NCBI RefSeq assembly: GCF_007752135.1
Contig: NZ_CP036298.1
Coordinates: 3,596,001-3,660,000 of the forward strand
DNA: 64,000 nt
Source of the DNA: Aureliella helgolandensis
GTDB lineage: Bacteria; Planctomycetota; Planctomycetia; Pirellulales; Pirellulaceae
Direction: 5' to 3'
A program made the translations under genes and the position numbers. Each line of letters opens with the position of its first letter. Position 1 is the first letter of the stretch. Under the pieces are notes generated by a model, which did no database searches, had not been told where the DNA came from, and saw only the letters and a list, made by a program, of their open reading frames with translations. Positions 9,466-18,060 of the stretch are shown here, piece after piece.

Positions 9466-9603
9466 GTGTCAGCTGGCACGGCTCCTGCCCCGGTGCGGGT
9501 GCCTCGATCATTGCTCGCCCGAGAGACGTTGACAAGGTTGGCCGGGCAATTGAGCTCCCTTTCATCTTCCGCATAACAGTTATTGAACTCTTAGAGAATT
9601 TCC

Positions 9604-10218
9604 ATGTCCGGTGTGTTTATTAGCCTTGATGGAGTTGATGGTGGCGGGAAGTCGACTCAAGTCGCCTTGCTGTCCGAGTGGTACCGCCAACGCGGTCGAA
9701 TGGTCCATTCTTTGAGGGATCCTGGCGGAACAAAACTGGGGGATTCCTTGCGTGAAATCCTGTTGCATCGGCAGGAGATTCCGCTTTCCATGAAGAGCGA
9801 AATGCTGCTCTACATGGCTAGTCGAGCCGAGTTGGTGGCCAGTCAAATACTTCCGGCAATCGAGGCGGGAGAAATCGTGATTTGCGATCGCTATCTGTTG
9901 GCGAATATCGTCTATCAAGGCCATGCCGGAGGGCTGCCCGTCGAAGCCATTCGCAGCGTCGGAGCCATTGCCACCGAAGGCCTGCAACCCGACCTGACAT
10001 TCGTCTTTGATCTGCCTGTCGACGTGGCCTTGAGCCGCTTGCAAGGGGAAGCCGATCGGCTGGAGAGCCGCGGTGCCGAGTACATGCAGCGAGTTCGAGA
10101 AGGCTTCCTCACCGAATCGCAGCAGCTCCCCGCAGCTTGTATTCTAGACGCTACCCAACCAATTCCCACGATTCATCAAACCATCGTAGACGCCCTGCTA
10201 TCACGAAATCTAGCCTAG
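9604..10218 (+). CDS. tmk: thymidylate kinase
   Basis: A 204-residue dTMP kinase. The P-loop is GVDGGGKST (residues 10-18), followed by LRDPGGTKLGDSLRE and the DRYLLANIVYQGHAGG segment (the DRY motif of the dTMP site), with a short LID containing RLESRGAEY. It makes dTDP for DNA synthesis. The last about 51 codons (from about 10066) exist a second time 2.96 kb downstream at 13030-13181 as an orphan, diverged 3' end ending in the same SxA-stop. The present 3' end may thus have been swapped in by the inserted segment. Confidence 0.95.
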   Translation: MSGVFISLDGVDGGGKSTQVALLSEWYRQRGRMVHSLRDPGGTKLGDSLREILLHRQEIPLSMKSEMLLYMASRAELVASQILPAIEAGEIVICDRYLLANIVYQGHAGGLPVEAIRSVGAIATEGLQPDLTFVFDLPVDVALSRLQGEADRLESRGAEYMQRVREGFLTESQQLPAACILDATQPIPTIHQTIVDALLSRNLA

Positions 10219-10258
10219 GGCCCGCTCCAGAGATCCTATTGGGTATGTTTCGATTGGT

Positions 10259-10552
10259 TTGGGCCTATACTCAGGCGTATTTGCGTGCAAGTCAGCAGTC
10301 GATCCACTGGGCAACGATTGGGTTTGGCCTTGGGATCCTCGTGCGGTTTGGTGGTTCGGAAGCGAGGTTCCATCCAGTGAAACTGAGCATGAAGAAGACG
10401 CTACACTCAACTCTTTGGAGTGGATTCTCAGTCAAGGATGCATGTCGCAATGCTATTTTCTAGGTATGACAGATGAGGCAATCAATCAGCTGTTGGACGA
10501 CCTAAAGAATGATTTGCCTTCTTCCGTACGTACAGCTCTTGGGAATACCTAG
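10259..10552 (+). pseudogene. small orphan ORF, possible C-terminal relic of an RHS-type protein
   Basis: An open frame of 97 codons containing CKSAVDPLGNDWVWPWDP, which resembles the end of the RHS/YD-repeat core (consensus like N-x-VDPLGL) followed by a variable tip. It has no clear ribosome binding site. It ends at 10552, while the next frame is open from 10513 and continues smoothly (SSWEYLGAVPGRAATAAMGLLNL). The two may therefore be one reading frame broken by an indel. Family assignment rests on a short motif and is tentative. Confidence 0.4.
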
Positions 10553-10584
10553 GTGCAGTACCAGGGCGTGCTGCTACCGCTGCG

Positions 10585-10980
10585 ATGGGCTTGTTGAATC
10601 TCATCAGACTCGCCCAGGGTACGGGGTTAACGGCGGGCGTTTTGAAAAAGCTCGAGTCTCTTGCACTGCCTGATCGAGTCCTCAAGCAATTACGCCATAA
10701 ATTGCGGAAGTTCCTCGTGAAAAAGCTTGGGCTCAATGCTTCCAAGCTTATAGGGAGACAAGGAGTAAAGTTACTTCCTGGCATCAATTTTGGGATGTGC
10801 ATAGTTGAAGGCGGCATGTTTGCTGAGTGCAAATTCGCTTGCGAAGACGGCAAATTCACAGAAACTGATACTTTCCCAGAGAAAACCAAAGGAATACCTC
10901 GCGACGGCGACATTCTTGAAGAATGCCCACCGAATATGTACCGAGGGCTTAATGGTCGCTGCTACTTTTTTGAATCGTAG
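10585..10980 (+). CDS. orphan protein of unknown function in tmk-bounded patch
   Basis: 131 codons from ATG, extendable in frame to 10513 without a start codon. The N-terminal half is amphipathic/basic (LKKLESLALPDRVLKQLRHK, RKFLVKKLGL). The C-terminal half has five cysteines (GMCIVEGGMFAECKFACEDG, EECPP, GRCYFFES). It could be the tip domain of a frameshifted RHS-like protein whose preceding piece ends at 10552. I recognise no family. The small membrane protein that follows could be a partner, which is speculation. Confidence 0.45.
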   Translation: MGLLNLIRLAQGTGLTAGVLKKLESLALPDRVLKQLRHKLRKFLVKKLGLNASKLIGRQGVKLLPGINFGMCIVEGGMFAECKFACEDGKFTETDTFPEKTKGIPRDGDILEECPPNMYRGLNGRCYFFES

Positions 10981-11009
10981 TACGCCTGTCAGGTTTTCAC
11001 TAGAGGAAT

Positions 11010-11234
11010 GTGACGATGCCTCGGATTTGGCTTTGGCGAATACTACTACTTGTTGCGTTCATATTCGGATGGTTGGGCTCGCCTATTATTGGTGAGTTCG
11101 CTGCACGGACGATCAGCGGCTGTGGTTTTTCAGCAACGACCGCAACTCTTGTTTCCATGGGACTTGGAATGTCAGCATGCGTATGGATGCCATTCCTAGT
11201 GATTGTGGTATTCTGCGTGTCACAGAACCGATGA
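11010..11234 (+). CDS. small two-span membrane protein
   Basis: 74 codons from GTG at 11010, or 72 from the ATG at 11016 (MPRIWLWRIL). Two hydrophobic stretches, LLLVAFIFGWLGSPIIG and LVSMGLGMSACVWMPFLVIVVF, predict a small membrane protein. An AGAGGAA sequence lies just upstream. It sits 30 bp after the Cys-rich orphan gene. Function unknown. Confidence 0.5.
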   Translation: MTMPRIWLWRILLLVAFIFGWLGSPIIGEFAARTISGCGFSATTATLVSMGLGMSACVWMPFLVIVVFCVSQNR

Positions 11235-12054
11235 AGAACAGAGTTAGTTGTTTCCGCCTCGGGTCAGAAAACTCCGACGAGCCTTTAGAGCGGTGATATG
11301 CGACAAAATCTTGACAAAGAGCTAGGTCCCCCGACACCGGTGGAGGGTGGTGTTGCGGATTTTCTGCCTGAATAGCGTTTATCGGATCGATTCCCGTAAG
11401 GTGGTTAGTGGGGGGAAGCTGTGCCGGAGGAAATACAACACTTTGCACAGAGATCTCTGCTGAAACTAGCGAGTTAGCAGGGGGCGGAAGATGGTGTTGT
11501 GCGGGTAATTCTATCCAGTGCCTCTGAGCGGTGTGCGGAGAGGCTGCAACACGAGTGAACTCTGTTTTTGAGCGATGTTGTTGGATGCAATGAGCGGTTC
11601 GCCGTCAACGCTCGTCGAAAATTCTGTGTCAACTTTCAGCAACTCGATCGAATCCAATCGCTGGCTCCGCCGGGACAAGCCCGTGACGGAGGCCGATGAG
11701 CCTGATTGCTTTTGATGGTAGCTGCCAGTTGTGCGCTCCGATCCGGGGCAAGCCCGGCGGAAGCAGGGATAAAAAAAGCATGAAGCAAAGCATGAAGCAG
11801 GGGGGAAGCGGACGCCGTCAGGGACGCGTGCCTCTGAGTGTGACACGCAATTCTGCGAGTTAAGAATCACTGCTTCCGTCCGGCTTGCCCGGGCGGTGCA
11901 ACAACTGTCAGCTACCCACCACCACGGTCCTTGCCACCGGATCTCCGTTTCGGGCTTGCCCCGGCGGAATCAGCGACTTTGAGCCTTATTGAAGAACTAC
12001 CAACGCCATCTTGGGGCAGCGTTCACAAAGGGCTAGGTACCCCGACACCGGTGG
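11235..12054. repeat. non-coding, repeat-rich region
   Basis: I support no gene in these 820 bp. It contains a partial copy (about 11640-11810) of the 366-bp unit found downstream, and one of two copies of a short direct repeat (11311-11347; the other at 12022-12057) with the core CCCGACACCGGTGGAG. It also has three copies of a palindromic element related to CGGCTTGCCCGGGCGG (11743-11760, 11881-11896, 11951-11968). Open frames on both strands here are by-products of the repeats. Confidence 0.7.
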
Positions 12055-12420
12055 AGAGGGAGCAAAAAGTGCCACCCATCTTTAGCTTGAACTGCTTTTG
12101 CTAGCTTCTACATCAAACGAGCGGTTCTAATTGCTAGCAATGGCAGGTGCTGTCAAAACGAAAAGTGGGTGGCACCTTTTGAGTTTGCGTCATTTTGTGG
12201 CTTCACTCTGTGGTAGCGATAGATGGAAGGCACTTTTCGAGTTCCTAAGCGAAAAGCCTGTGTCAGCCAGCAGCAATTTGATGGAATCAAATCGCTGGCA
12301 CCGCCGGGACAAGCCCGTGACGGAGGCCGATGAGCCCGATTGCTTTTGATGGTAGTCACCAGTTGTGCGCTCCGATCCGGGGCAAGCCCGGCGGAAGCAG
12401 GGAAGAAGCAGGGACGAAGC
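12055..12420. repeat. 366-bp tandem repeat, unit 1
   Basis: This unit begins AGAGGGAGCAAAAAGTGCC and is followed directly by a second copy at an exact offset of 366 bp. It differs by scattered substitutions and, near its end, by a shorter version of the AAGCAGGGA tail. Both strands are open over about 70-80 codons in each unit, which probably reflects low stop-codon density and not a gene. Confidence 0.9.
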
Positions 12421-12786
12421 AGAGGGAGCAAAAAGTGCCACCCATCTTTTGCTTGAACTGCTTTTGCTAGCTTCTACATCAAACGAGCGGTTCTAATTGC
12501 TAGCAATGGCAGGTGCTGTCAAAACGAAAAGTGGGTGGCACCTTTTGAGTTTGCGTCATTTTGTGGCTTCACTCTGTGGTAGCGATAGATGGGAGGCACT
12601 TTTCGAGTTCCTCAGCGAAAAGCCTGTGTCAGCCAGCAGCAATTTGATCGAATCCAATCGCTGGCTCCGCCGGGACAAGCCCGTGACGGAGGCCGATGAG
12701 CCTGCTTGCTTTTGATGGTAGCTGCCAGTTGTGCGCTCCGATCCGGGGCAAGCCCGGCGGAAGCAGGGATAAAAAAAGCATGAAGC
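12421..12786. repeat. 366-bp tandem repeat, unit 2
   Basis: The second copy of the unit at 12055-12420, more than 95 percent alike by eye over the first 330 bp. It runs into a microsatellite (12-bp unit TGAAGCAAAGCA). The copies are so similar that the duplication must be recent or kept uniform. Confidence 0.9.
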
Positions 12787-12824
12787 AAAGCATGAAGCAA
12801 AGCATGAAGCAAAGCATGAAGCAG
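12776..12824. repeat. 12-bp microsatellite (TGAAGCAAAGCA)n
   Basis: Four units of a 12-bp repeat, the last partial. The same sequence is present with only two units in the partial copy near 11777-11803, so the copy number has changed between repeats. Because 12 is divisible by 3, it stays open in all frames and inflates nearby ORFs on the minus strand. Confidence 0.85.
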
Positions 12825-13029
12825 GGTGGAAGCGGAAGCGTTCATCCATAGGTGCCTCTGAGTGTGACATGCAATTCTACGAGTCAAGCAATTTTGCTTC
12901 CGTCCGGCTTGCCCGGGCGGGGCGACAACTGTCAACTACCACTCTCCACGGCGCCTACTACCGGATTTCCGCTGCGGGCTTGCCCGGGCGGAAGTTGAGG
13001 AGGGAGGCGGAAGCTGAGGGGGGGCTGTG
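12825..13029. repeat. repeat-rich spacer with REP-like palindromes
   Basis: No gene is seen. It contains the palindromic element at 12905-12920 and 12976-12991 and leads into the orphan tmk 3' end. Confidence 0.6.
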
Positions 13030-13181
13030 AGTCGCGTGCCGAGTACATGCAGAAAGTTCGAGAAGGCTTCCTTGCCGAGTCGCAGCAGTTCCCCACAGCT
13101 CGTGTGCTAGACGCTATCGAACCGCTCCCCGGAATTCAGCTAGCCATCGCAGAAGCTTTGCGATCACGAAGTCCAGCCTAG
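13030..13181 (+). pseudogene. orphan 3' end of tmk (duplicate)
   Basis: The frame reads ESRAEYMQKVREGFLAESQQ and continues to the terminal SRSPA-stop at 13179-13181. This aligns without gaps, apart from one residue, to the last 51 codons of tmk (ESRGAEYMQRVREGFLTESQ onward, ending SRNLA-stop). Roughly 60-70 percent of residues match, and many differences are synonymous or conservative. The fragment has no start and cannot be expressed alone. Its reading frame is intact, so it comes from a once functional, diverged tmk allele. Confidence 0.9.
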
Positions 13182-13326
13182 GACGTCTTGCGCAAATTCA
13201 GGGAATCTACCTATTTTCTCACGTGGATTTCGGACTTCCACTGCCAAATCTGTTAGATAGTAGGGCAAGGGCCCTCCGTGCGCAGCCAACAGTAGGGTGA
13301 CGCTTCAAGCGAAGGCATATTGGAAG

Positions 13327-14169
13327 ATGAGCAATAAATTGATGAACGATTACTATAGAAAACGATTGTGCTTCGTGGCGGGCTTGCTTCTAGGGAATGC
13401 GTTGGCCCTATCGGCGGCTTCCGCGGCACGGGCTCAGGAATCAGATTCCTCCGGATTCTCCAACTTGTTCGACGGTAAGACTCTCACGGGGTGGGATGGT
13501 GATCCTCGCTTTTGGAAGGTTCAAGACGGGGTGATCGTGGGCGAAACTACGGCGGAAAATCCAGCGGAAAAGAACACCTTCCTAATCCATCGCGGCGGCG
13601 AATACGGGGATTTTGAGTTGCGGTTGCTCTATCAGGTTGAGGGCTTCAACTCAGGGGTTCAGTATCGTAGCGTCGATCAAGGCAGTTGGAGCGTTGCTGG
13701 CTATCAATGTGACTTTGAAGCTCGGTGGCACAAGCCGAAAGGTGAGCCCGATGCGATGGGGGCTGACAAATTCACCGGGATGTTCTTCGAAGAAGGTGGT
13801 CGTGGCTTCATGGGACAACGTGGTGAGATCGTGATTGCTCGCCCCAATCCTGAAAATCCCAAAGCTGCCAGTATCGAAAAGATTGGTTCCGTCGGGGACG
13901 CAGCCGAACTGGAGTCGCATATCAACCGAGAGGATTGGAATGAGTTGATCGTGATTGCTACTGGCAACCAGTTCGTGCATATCGTCAATGGACATGCCAT
14001 GGCAATCGGAATCGACGAAGATGAAAAGCTTCGGCGAGCAAAGGGGATTTTTGCATTCCAATTGCACAGTGGAACGCCCATGCGAATTGAACTGAAAGAT
14101 ATCCGAGTGCGTCAGCTTGGCCAGGCATCCGCAACATCCACCTCAGAGGTCCCGCAAAAAAAAAATTAG
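13327..14169 (+). CDS. secreted DUF1080 (3-keto-disaccharide hydrolase-like) protein
   Basis: About 280 residues from the ATG at 13327. A basic N-terminus and a hydrophobic stretch ending ASAARAQES give a signal peptide. The mature part is a DUF1080 lectin/glycosidase-like beta-sandwich (FSNLFDGKTLTGWDGDPRFW, IVGETTAENPAEKNTFLIH, then the core FELRLLYQVEGFNSGVQYRS). These proteins are abundant in planctomycetes and some cleave 3-keto sugars. The stop lies just after a run of ten A (14156-14165). In the -1 frame the run continues without a stop into a c-type heme domain and the next ORF. This ORF is therefore probably the first part of a larger protein, or its slippage-free product. Confidence 0.88.
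   Translation: MSNKLMNDYYRKRLCFVAGLLLGNALALSAASAARAQESDSSGFSNLFDGKTLTGWDGDPRFWKVQDGVIVGETTAENPAEKNTFLIHRGGEYGDFELRLLYQVEGFNSGVQYRSVDQGSWSVAGYQCDFEARWHKPKGEPDAMGADKFTGMFFEEGGRGFMGQRGEIVIARPNPENPKAASIEKIGSVGDAAELESHINREDWNELIVIATGNQFVHIVNGHAMAIGIDEDEKLRRAKGIFAFQLHSGTPMRIELKDIRVRQLGQASATSTSEVPQKKN
14156..14165 (+). other. A10 homopolymer, candidate frameshift or transcriptional slippage site
   Basis: Ten consecutive A lie immediately before the DUF1080 stop TAG (14167-14169). A -1 shift, or one extra A in the mRNA, gives KKLAIETHPAALGVQ and then an uninterrupted frame through a CIVCHK heme site into the 1176-codon ORF. That downstream frame has no ATG or GTG before the heme site; the first candidate is a TTG at 14373. 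A long A-run is a classic site for polymerase slippage and also contains the A-AAA-AAA ribosomal slippery heptamer. A sequencing indel is the alternative. Confidence 0.75.
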
Positions 14170-14372
14170 CGATTGAGACGCACCCAGCAGCCGCGCTAGG
14201 CGTTCAGGTCTACGAGCAATTTGCCCTTCGGCATGCTGGCAACGCCAAGAATGGTGCGAAGCTGTTTAAGGATAAGCGCGCCCAGTGCATCGTCTGTCAC
14301 AAGATCGCTGGCCAGGGGGGCGACGTTGGTGTTGAGCTCTCACACATTGGTGGGAAGTTCGATCGGCCTCAC

Positions 14373-17300
14373 TTGATCGAATCACTGCTAGAGCCTTCTC
14401 GGCAAATCGTCGAAGACTTCCGAACGTCGAACATCTTGACCGCCGATGGCGAAGTGCTCAGCGGCATTGTGAAGACGCAAGACGCTAAACAACTCACCCT
14501 CATCGACGCCAAGGGCGATTCGAGGCACATCCTGCGGGCGGATATCGAAGACATCAGCATCAGCGACATTTCGCTGATGCCTGCCGGTTTGGCCAATGAA
14601 TTATCGCTAGAAGAATTTGCCGACCTAATCGCTTACTTAGAAAGCCTGCGACCGGGAGGCGATGAAGCGCGCGGTGCTGGGATTGTTGGACCAATTTCAT
14701 TACCCGAGGACTTTGAAATCACGACGGTTGCCACTGAATTGGATGGTGCTGTCGCCTTGGAGGTCCTGCCCGACGGCCGCCTATTGATCTGCGAACAGAT
14801 CGGTCGCGTTCGCGTCGTTGAGCACGGAAAGTTGCTGGCCGAACCCTTTGTGACATTGCCCGTGGATGCCTATTGGGAACGCGGTGTCATCGGCGTAACC
14901 CACGATCCCCAATTTCCCGCCAAACCCTACATCTATGTTTGCTGGGTTGCCAAGGATCCGTACCCGCACCATCACGTTAGCCGATTTACCATGGAAGGGA
15001 ATGTCGCAGTTGAGGGGAGTGAGAAACTGCTGCTCGTCGGTGACGATCAATCCAAGATGGGAGGAAAAGTCCCGGCAGGCCACCAGGGAGGTGGAATGCA
15101 CTTTGGCGTTGATGGCAAGCTGTATGTCTCTATCGGAGAGCAGACTTCCGCTCCCGCAGCTCAGGAACTCGATACCTTCCTGGGCAAGATTTTGCGGATC
15201 AACTCCGACGGTTCCATCCCCGAAGACAACCCGTTCTTCCAGCAAGCTCAAGGGAAATACCGCGCGATTTGGGCGCGAGGCGCCCGCAATCCATTCACGT
15301 TCGCCATTCGTCAACCAGACGGGCTGATGTTGATCAATGACGTTGGTGGCGAAAGCGAGGAGATCAATGTAGGACGTAGCGGCGCCAATTTTGGCTGGCC
15401 TGCGGTCGACCACGGCGATCAAGATGCGTACAAGCTTCCTGAATTTGATGGACCGATCCACTTCTACCCGCATTCATCGATCAATGGCGCGGCTTTTTGC
15501 CCGGACGACAGCCACTGGCCCGAATACTGGCGGGGACGCTTCTTCTTTGCCGACTACATTCATGGCTGGATTCATACCTTGGATCCAGAGAGTCCCGCAA
15601 ATGCCGAACCATTCGTGCAAGGCATGCGGCGGCCTGTCGATCTGCGGTTTGCACCCGACGGGAGCCTTTACGTTTTGCTGCGAAACGCGTGGGTAATCGA
15701 TTCGAAGTACCAAAGTGGAACGGGATCTCTGCTGCGGATTCAAATCCGCGATCAATCGAGCCAAACCAATTCAGGCGACGCCTCGGCCGAAGCGACCTCA
15801 CCGCGCACCAGTCCGCTTGGGGCCAACGTGGTGCTTACCGAAAATGCAGTCGACGAGTCCGCGGGCAATCTGGCTGCCTTCAAAATTGAAACGCCCACTG
15901 CCACCTATTTTCTCGAGAAGACGGGAGCCGGCTTGAGCAGTCTGTTGGATCGTGATGGAAATGACTGGATTGGATTTCATCCTACCGAGGGAAGTGGTGC
16001 AGGTGGCGAGTACCGTGGGTTTCCCAATGCCGTTTACAAGCAACATGGCAACTATTTCCACGCTCGCAATCGCCAGACCGATCCGATGACAACACGCGTT
16101 GAGCGAGTTGAGAAGGAGTATGTGGCGATCGTTGCCGAATCCGAGAATGGACTGTGGGCCGGCCGCTACGAGTTCTTCCCCACACATTGTTCATTCGCAA
16201 TCACAAAATTGCCGAGCGACAGCCATTACTGGGTGCTGTACGAAGGGACTCCTGGTGGAAAACTGGATTTGGACGATTGGTGGATGGCAGCCGATGTAGA
16301 GACTCCGCAACCCATCACTGCTCGCCATGAAGGCGATCTGCCAGCGACCGAATGGATTGCCTTTGGAGATGCGAAAACCGCTCGCACACTCGTGATGCTG
16401 AATCATCAAGATGACGCGTTTCCGGACACTGGCTATCAAATGAACCAAGAGATGACGGTCTTCGGATTCGGTAGGAAAGACTTGAACGCGTTTCACTCGC
16501 GTGTTGGAGTGCCATTCTCCATTGGTTTGGTGGAAAGTACGCAGCATCAGGCGATTTCCGAGTTTGCTGAGCGGACGAAGTCAGCGCCGTCGAATGTTTC
16601 GGCTGCGGACGCTGCCGTTCATCCTCCACGGGATTCGATCGAATTGGGGCCGAAGCCTGGGGATGTCTATCGCGAGTTTTCGCTGTTCAATGGTGGCAAC
16701 TTTGATTGGCGGGTCACCGATCCCGAAGCGACGCACGAAGGTGCGCAAGATTTCTTGCCCAACCCTGTACTGAGCATCTTAGTGGACGATCTAAAGCATG
16801 CGATTCGAGCTGAAGCGGTCCTTGAACGTTGGGGAGGCCACGCGGGGACAACCGATCAGTTAATACGCTTCAACGGCCAAGAATGGATAGCGTTGCCAGC
16901 GCTCACGACGACGCCAGCTGGCAAGCGACCTGAAGACTACCACTCCCAAGACAATCCGGTGATTGCAGTTCCGCTAGAGCAAATTAGGAACGGCAATAAC
17001 GTCGTGGAGGGCATGATTGGTGCAGATAATACCGGCAGCTGGGGGCAGTGGGGACTGTACTCCGTCATCCTCCGTGTCTACTACGATCCCATAGAAAAAA
17101 AACACGTCAGCGGCGAGATCGTCTCGCCGAGATCGGGCGACACACTGCCCGAAAATCCGGTCATTGAGCTTACGCATGATGCCAACGCGGAACGCATCGA
17201 TGTGTTGGGTTGGTACGACGGTTATGACGAGGATGGCAATGGTATTTACGAAGAGTGGCATGGCACGCGCTTTCAGCCGTTCCGCGGCGAAGCAGCCGAT

Positions 17301-17903
17301 TTGCGAGACCATATTGGAACGCTCGATGCCTCACTGGGAACGGACGCGGAACTGACTTGGAAGACGCGGTGGGTTCCCGATCAACGACCTGGAGCGATCA
17401 AGTTAATGGCGCTGGTGACTAGCAACGATCACCTGTGCTACGTCACTGAGATTGTCGAAGGCCTTAGTCTCCAGCGAGATGGGTATTCCGTGGTCCAGTA
17501 TCACGCGACCGACGTGCCAGAATCCTTCAGTGTTCGAGTGGGGCAACGCAAGTCGTGCGGGATTCCGATCCCTGCGGAAGCGAATCTCACTTCCGCAACG
17601 GCAGCGGTCATGCACTATCGCACGTGGGAAGCGCATGACAGCCACCATAGCCCGTTTAAACTCAACGGCCATGAGCATCTCAACCAGGGGAAGAACCATC
17701 ACTATGATTACGATCTTCTGCCAATCCCGGTTGCCGAACTGAAGAATGGCGACAATAGGTTTGAGATCCACTCCGATACCGTACACCATATGCTTGAAGT
17801 CCTATGGCCAGGGCCAGCTGTCACGGTGCGGTACGAGACTGCGCATACCGAAACCGCCGAATCCGCCGCTCACGAGTTACTTCATGCGGAGGTGTCCTTC
17901 TAA
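14373..17903 (+). CDS. very large c-type heme/sugar-dehydrogenase-like protein, probably fused to DUF1080
   Basis: Annotated from the first possible start (TTG, 14373), but homology begins earlier. In frame from 14163 there is QFALRHAGNAKNGAKLFKDK, a CIVCHK heme motif (14310-14327) and LSHIGGKFDRPHLIESLLEP, the planctomycete c-type heme domain. Next come the DUF-like VLSGIVKTQDAKQLTLIDAK strand region and a six-bladed propeller of the PQQ-dependent glucose/sorbosone dehydrogenase type at about residues 100-460 (ALEVLPDGRLLICEQIGRV, RGARNPFTFAIRQPDG, INVGRSGANFGWPAVDHGD). About 700 residues of beta-rich domains of unknown function follow. A periplasmic sugar-oxidising role fits, but is inferred from families. 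Confidence 0.82.
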   Translation: MIESLLEPSRQIVEDFRTSNILTADGEVLSGIVKTQDAKQLTLIDAKGDSRHILRADIEDISISDISLMPAGLANELSLEEFADLIAYLESLRPGGDEARGAGIVGPISLPEDFEITTVATELDGAVALEVLPDGRLLICEQIGRVRVVEHGKLLAEPFVTLPVDAYWERGVIGVTHDPQFPAKPYIYVCWVAKDPYPHHHVSRFTMEGNVAVEGSEKLLLVGDDQSKMGGKVPAGHQGGGMHFGVDGKLYVSIGEQTSAPAAQELDTFLGKILRINSDGSIPEDNPFFQQAQGKYRAIWARGARNPFTFAIRQPDGLMLINDVGGESEEINVGRSGANFGWPAVDHGDQDAYKLPEFDGPIHFYPHSSINGAAFCPDDSHWPEYWRGRFFFADYIHGWIHTLDPESPANAEPFVQGMRRPVDLRFAPDGSLYVLLRNAWVIDSKYQSGTGSLLRIQIRDQSSQTNSGDASAEATSPRTSPLGANVVLTENAVDESAGNLAAFKIETPTATYFLEKTGAGLSSLLDRDGNDWIGFHPTEGSGAGGEYRGFPNAVYKQHGNYFHARNRQTDPMTTRVERVEKEYVAIVAESENGLWAGRYEFFPTHCSFAITKLPSDSHYWVLYEGTPGGKLDLDDWWMAADVETPQPITARHEGDLPATEWIAFGDAKTARTLVMLNHQDDAFPDTGYQMNQEMTVFGFGRKDLNAFHSRVGVPFSIGLVESTQHQAISEFAERTKSAPSNVSAADAAVHPPRDSIELGPKPGDVYREFSLFNGGNFDWRVTDPEATHEGAQDFLPNPVLSILVDDLKHAIRAEAVLERWGGHAGTTDQLIRFNGQEWIALPALTTTPAGKRPEDYHSQDNPVIAVPLEQIRNGNNVVEGMIGADNTGSWGQWGLYSVILRVYYDPIEKKHVSGEIVSPRSGDTLPENPVIELTHDANAERIDVLGWYDGYDEDGNGIYEEWHGTRFQPFRGEAADLRDHIGTLDASLGTDAELTWKTRWVPDQRPGAIKLMALVTSNDHLCYVTEIVEGLSLQRDGYSVVQYHATDVPESFSVRVGQRKSCGIPIPAEANLTSATAAVMHYRTWEAHDSHHSPFKLNGHEHLNQGKNHHYDYDLLPIPVAELKNGDNRFEIHSDTVHHMLEVLWPGPAVTVRYETAHTETAESAAHELLHAEVSF

Positions 17904-18060
17904 GCTTTCGCCAGCCAAACTCCCCGGCCCCAACGCGTTCGCCGCCGGCGCGGACCGCGCACCGCAGCGCGGTGACCGCCGCAGTGGCGGAGGAAGGCGG
18001 CTGGCGAGACCGCTACCCGCCACGAATGGATCACGGTCGCCTGGCTAGCTTCGCGTCGGA

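Noticed and set aside
11511-11870. 119-codon minus-strand frame resembling others in the repeats
   Set aside because: It is built from the same palindromes and spacer and repeats the same peptides as the other units.
12131-12349. 72-codon plus-strand frames in both 366-bp repeat units
   Set aside because: They are identical by duplication, are open on both strands, lack ribosome binding sites and have no recognisable domain.
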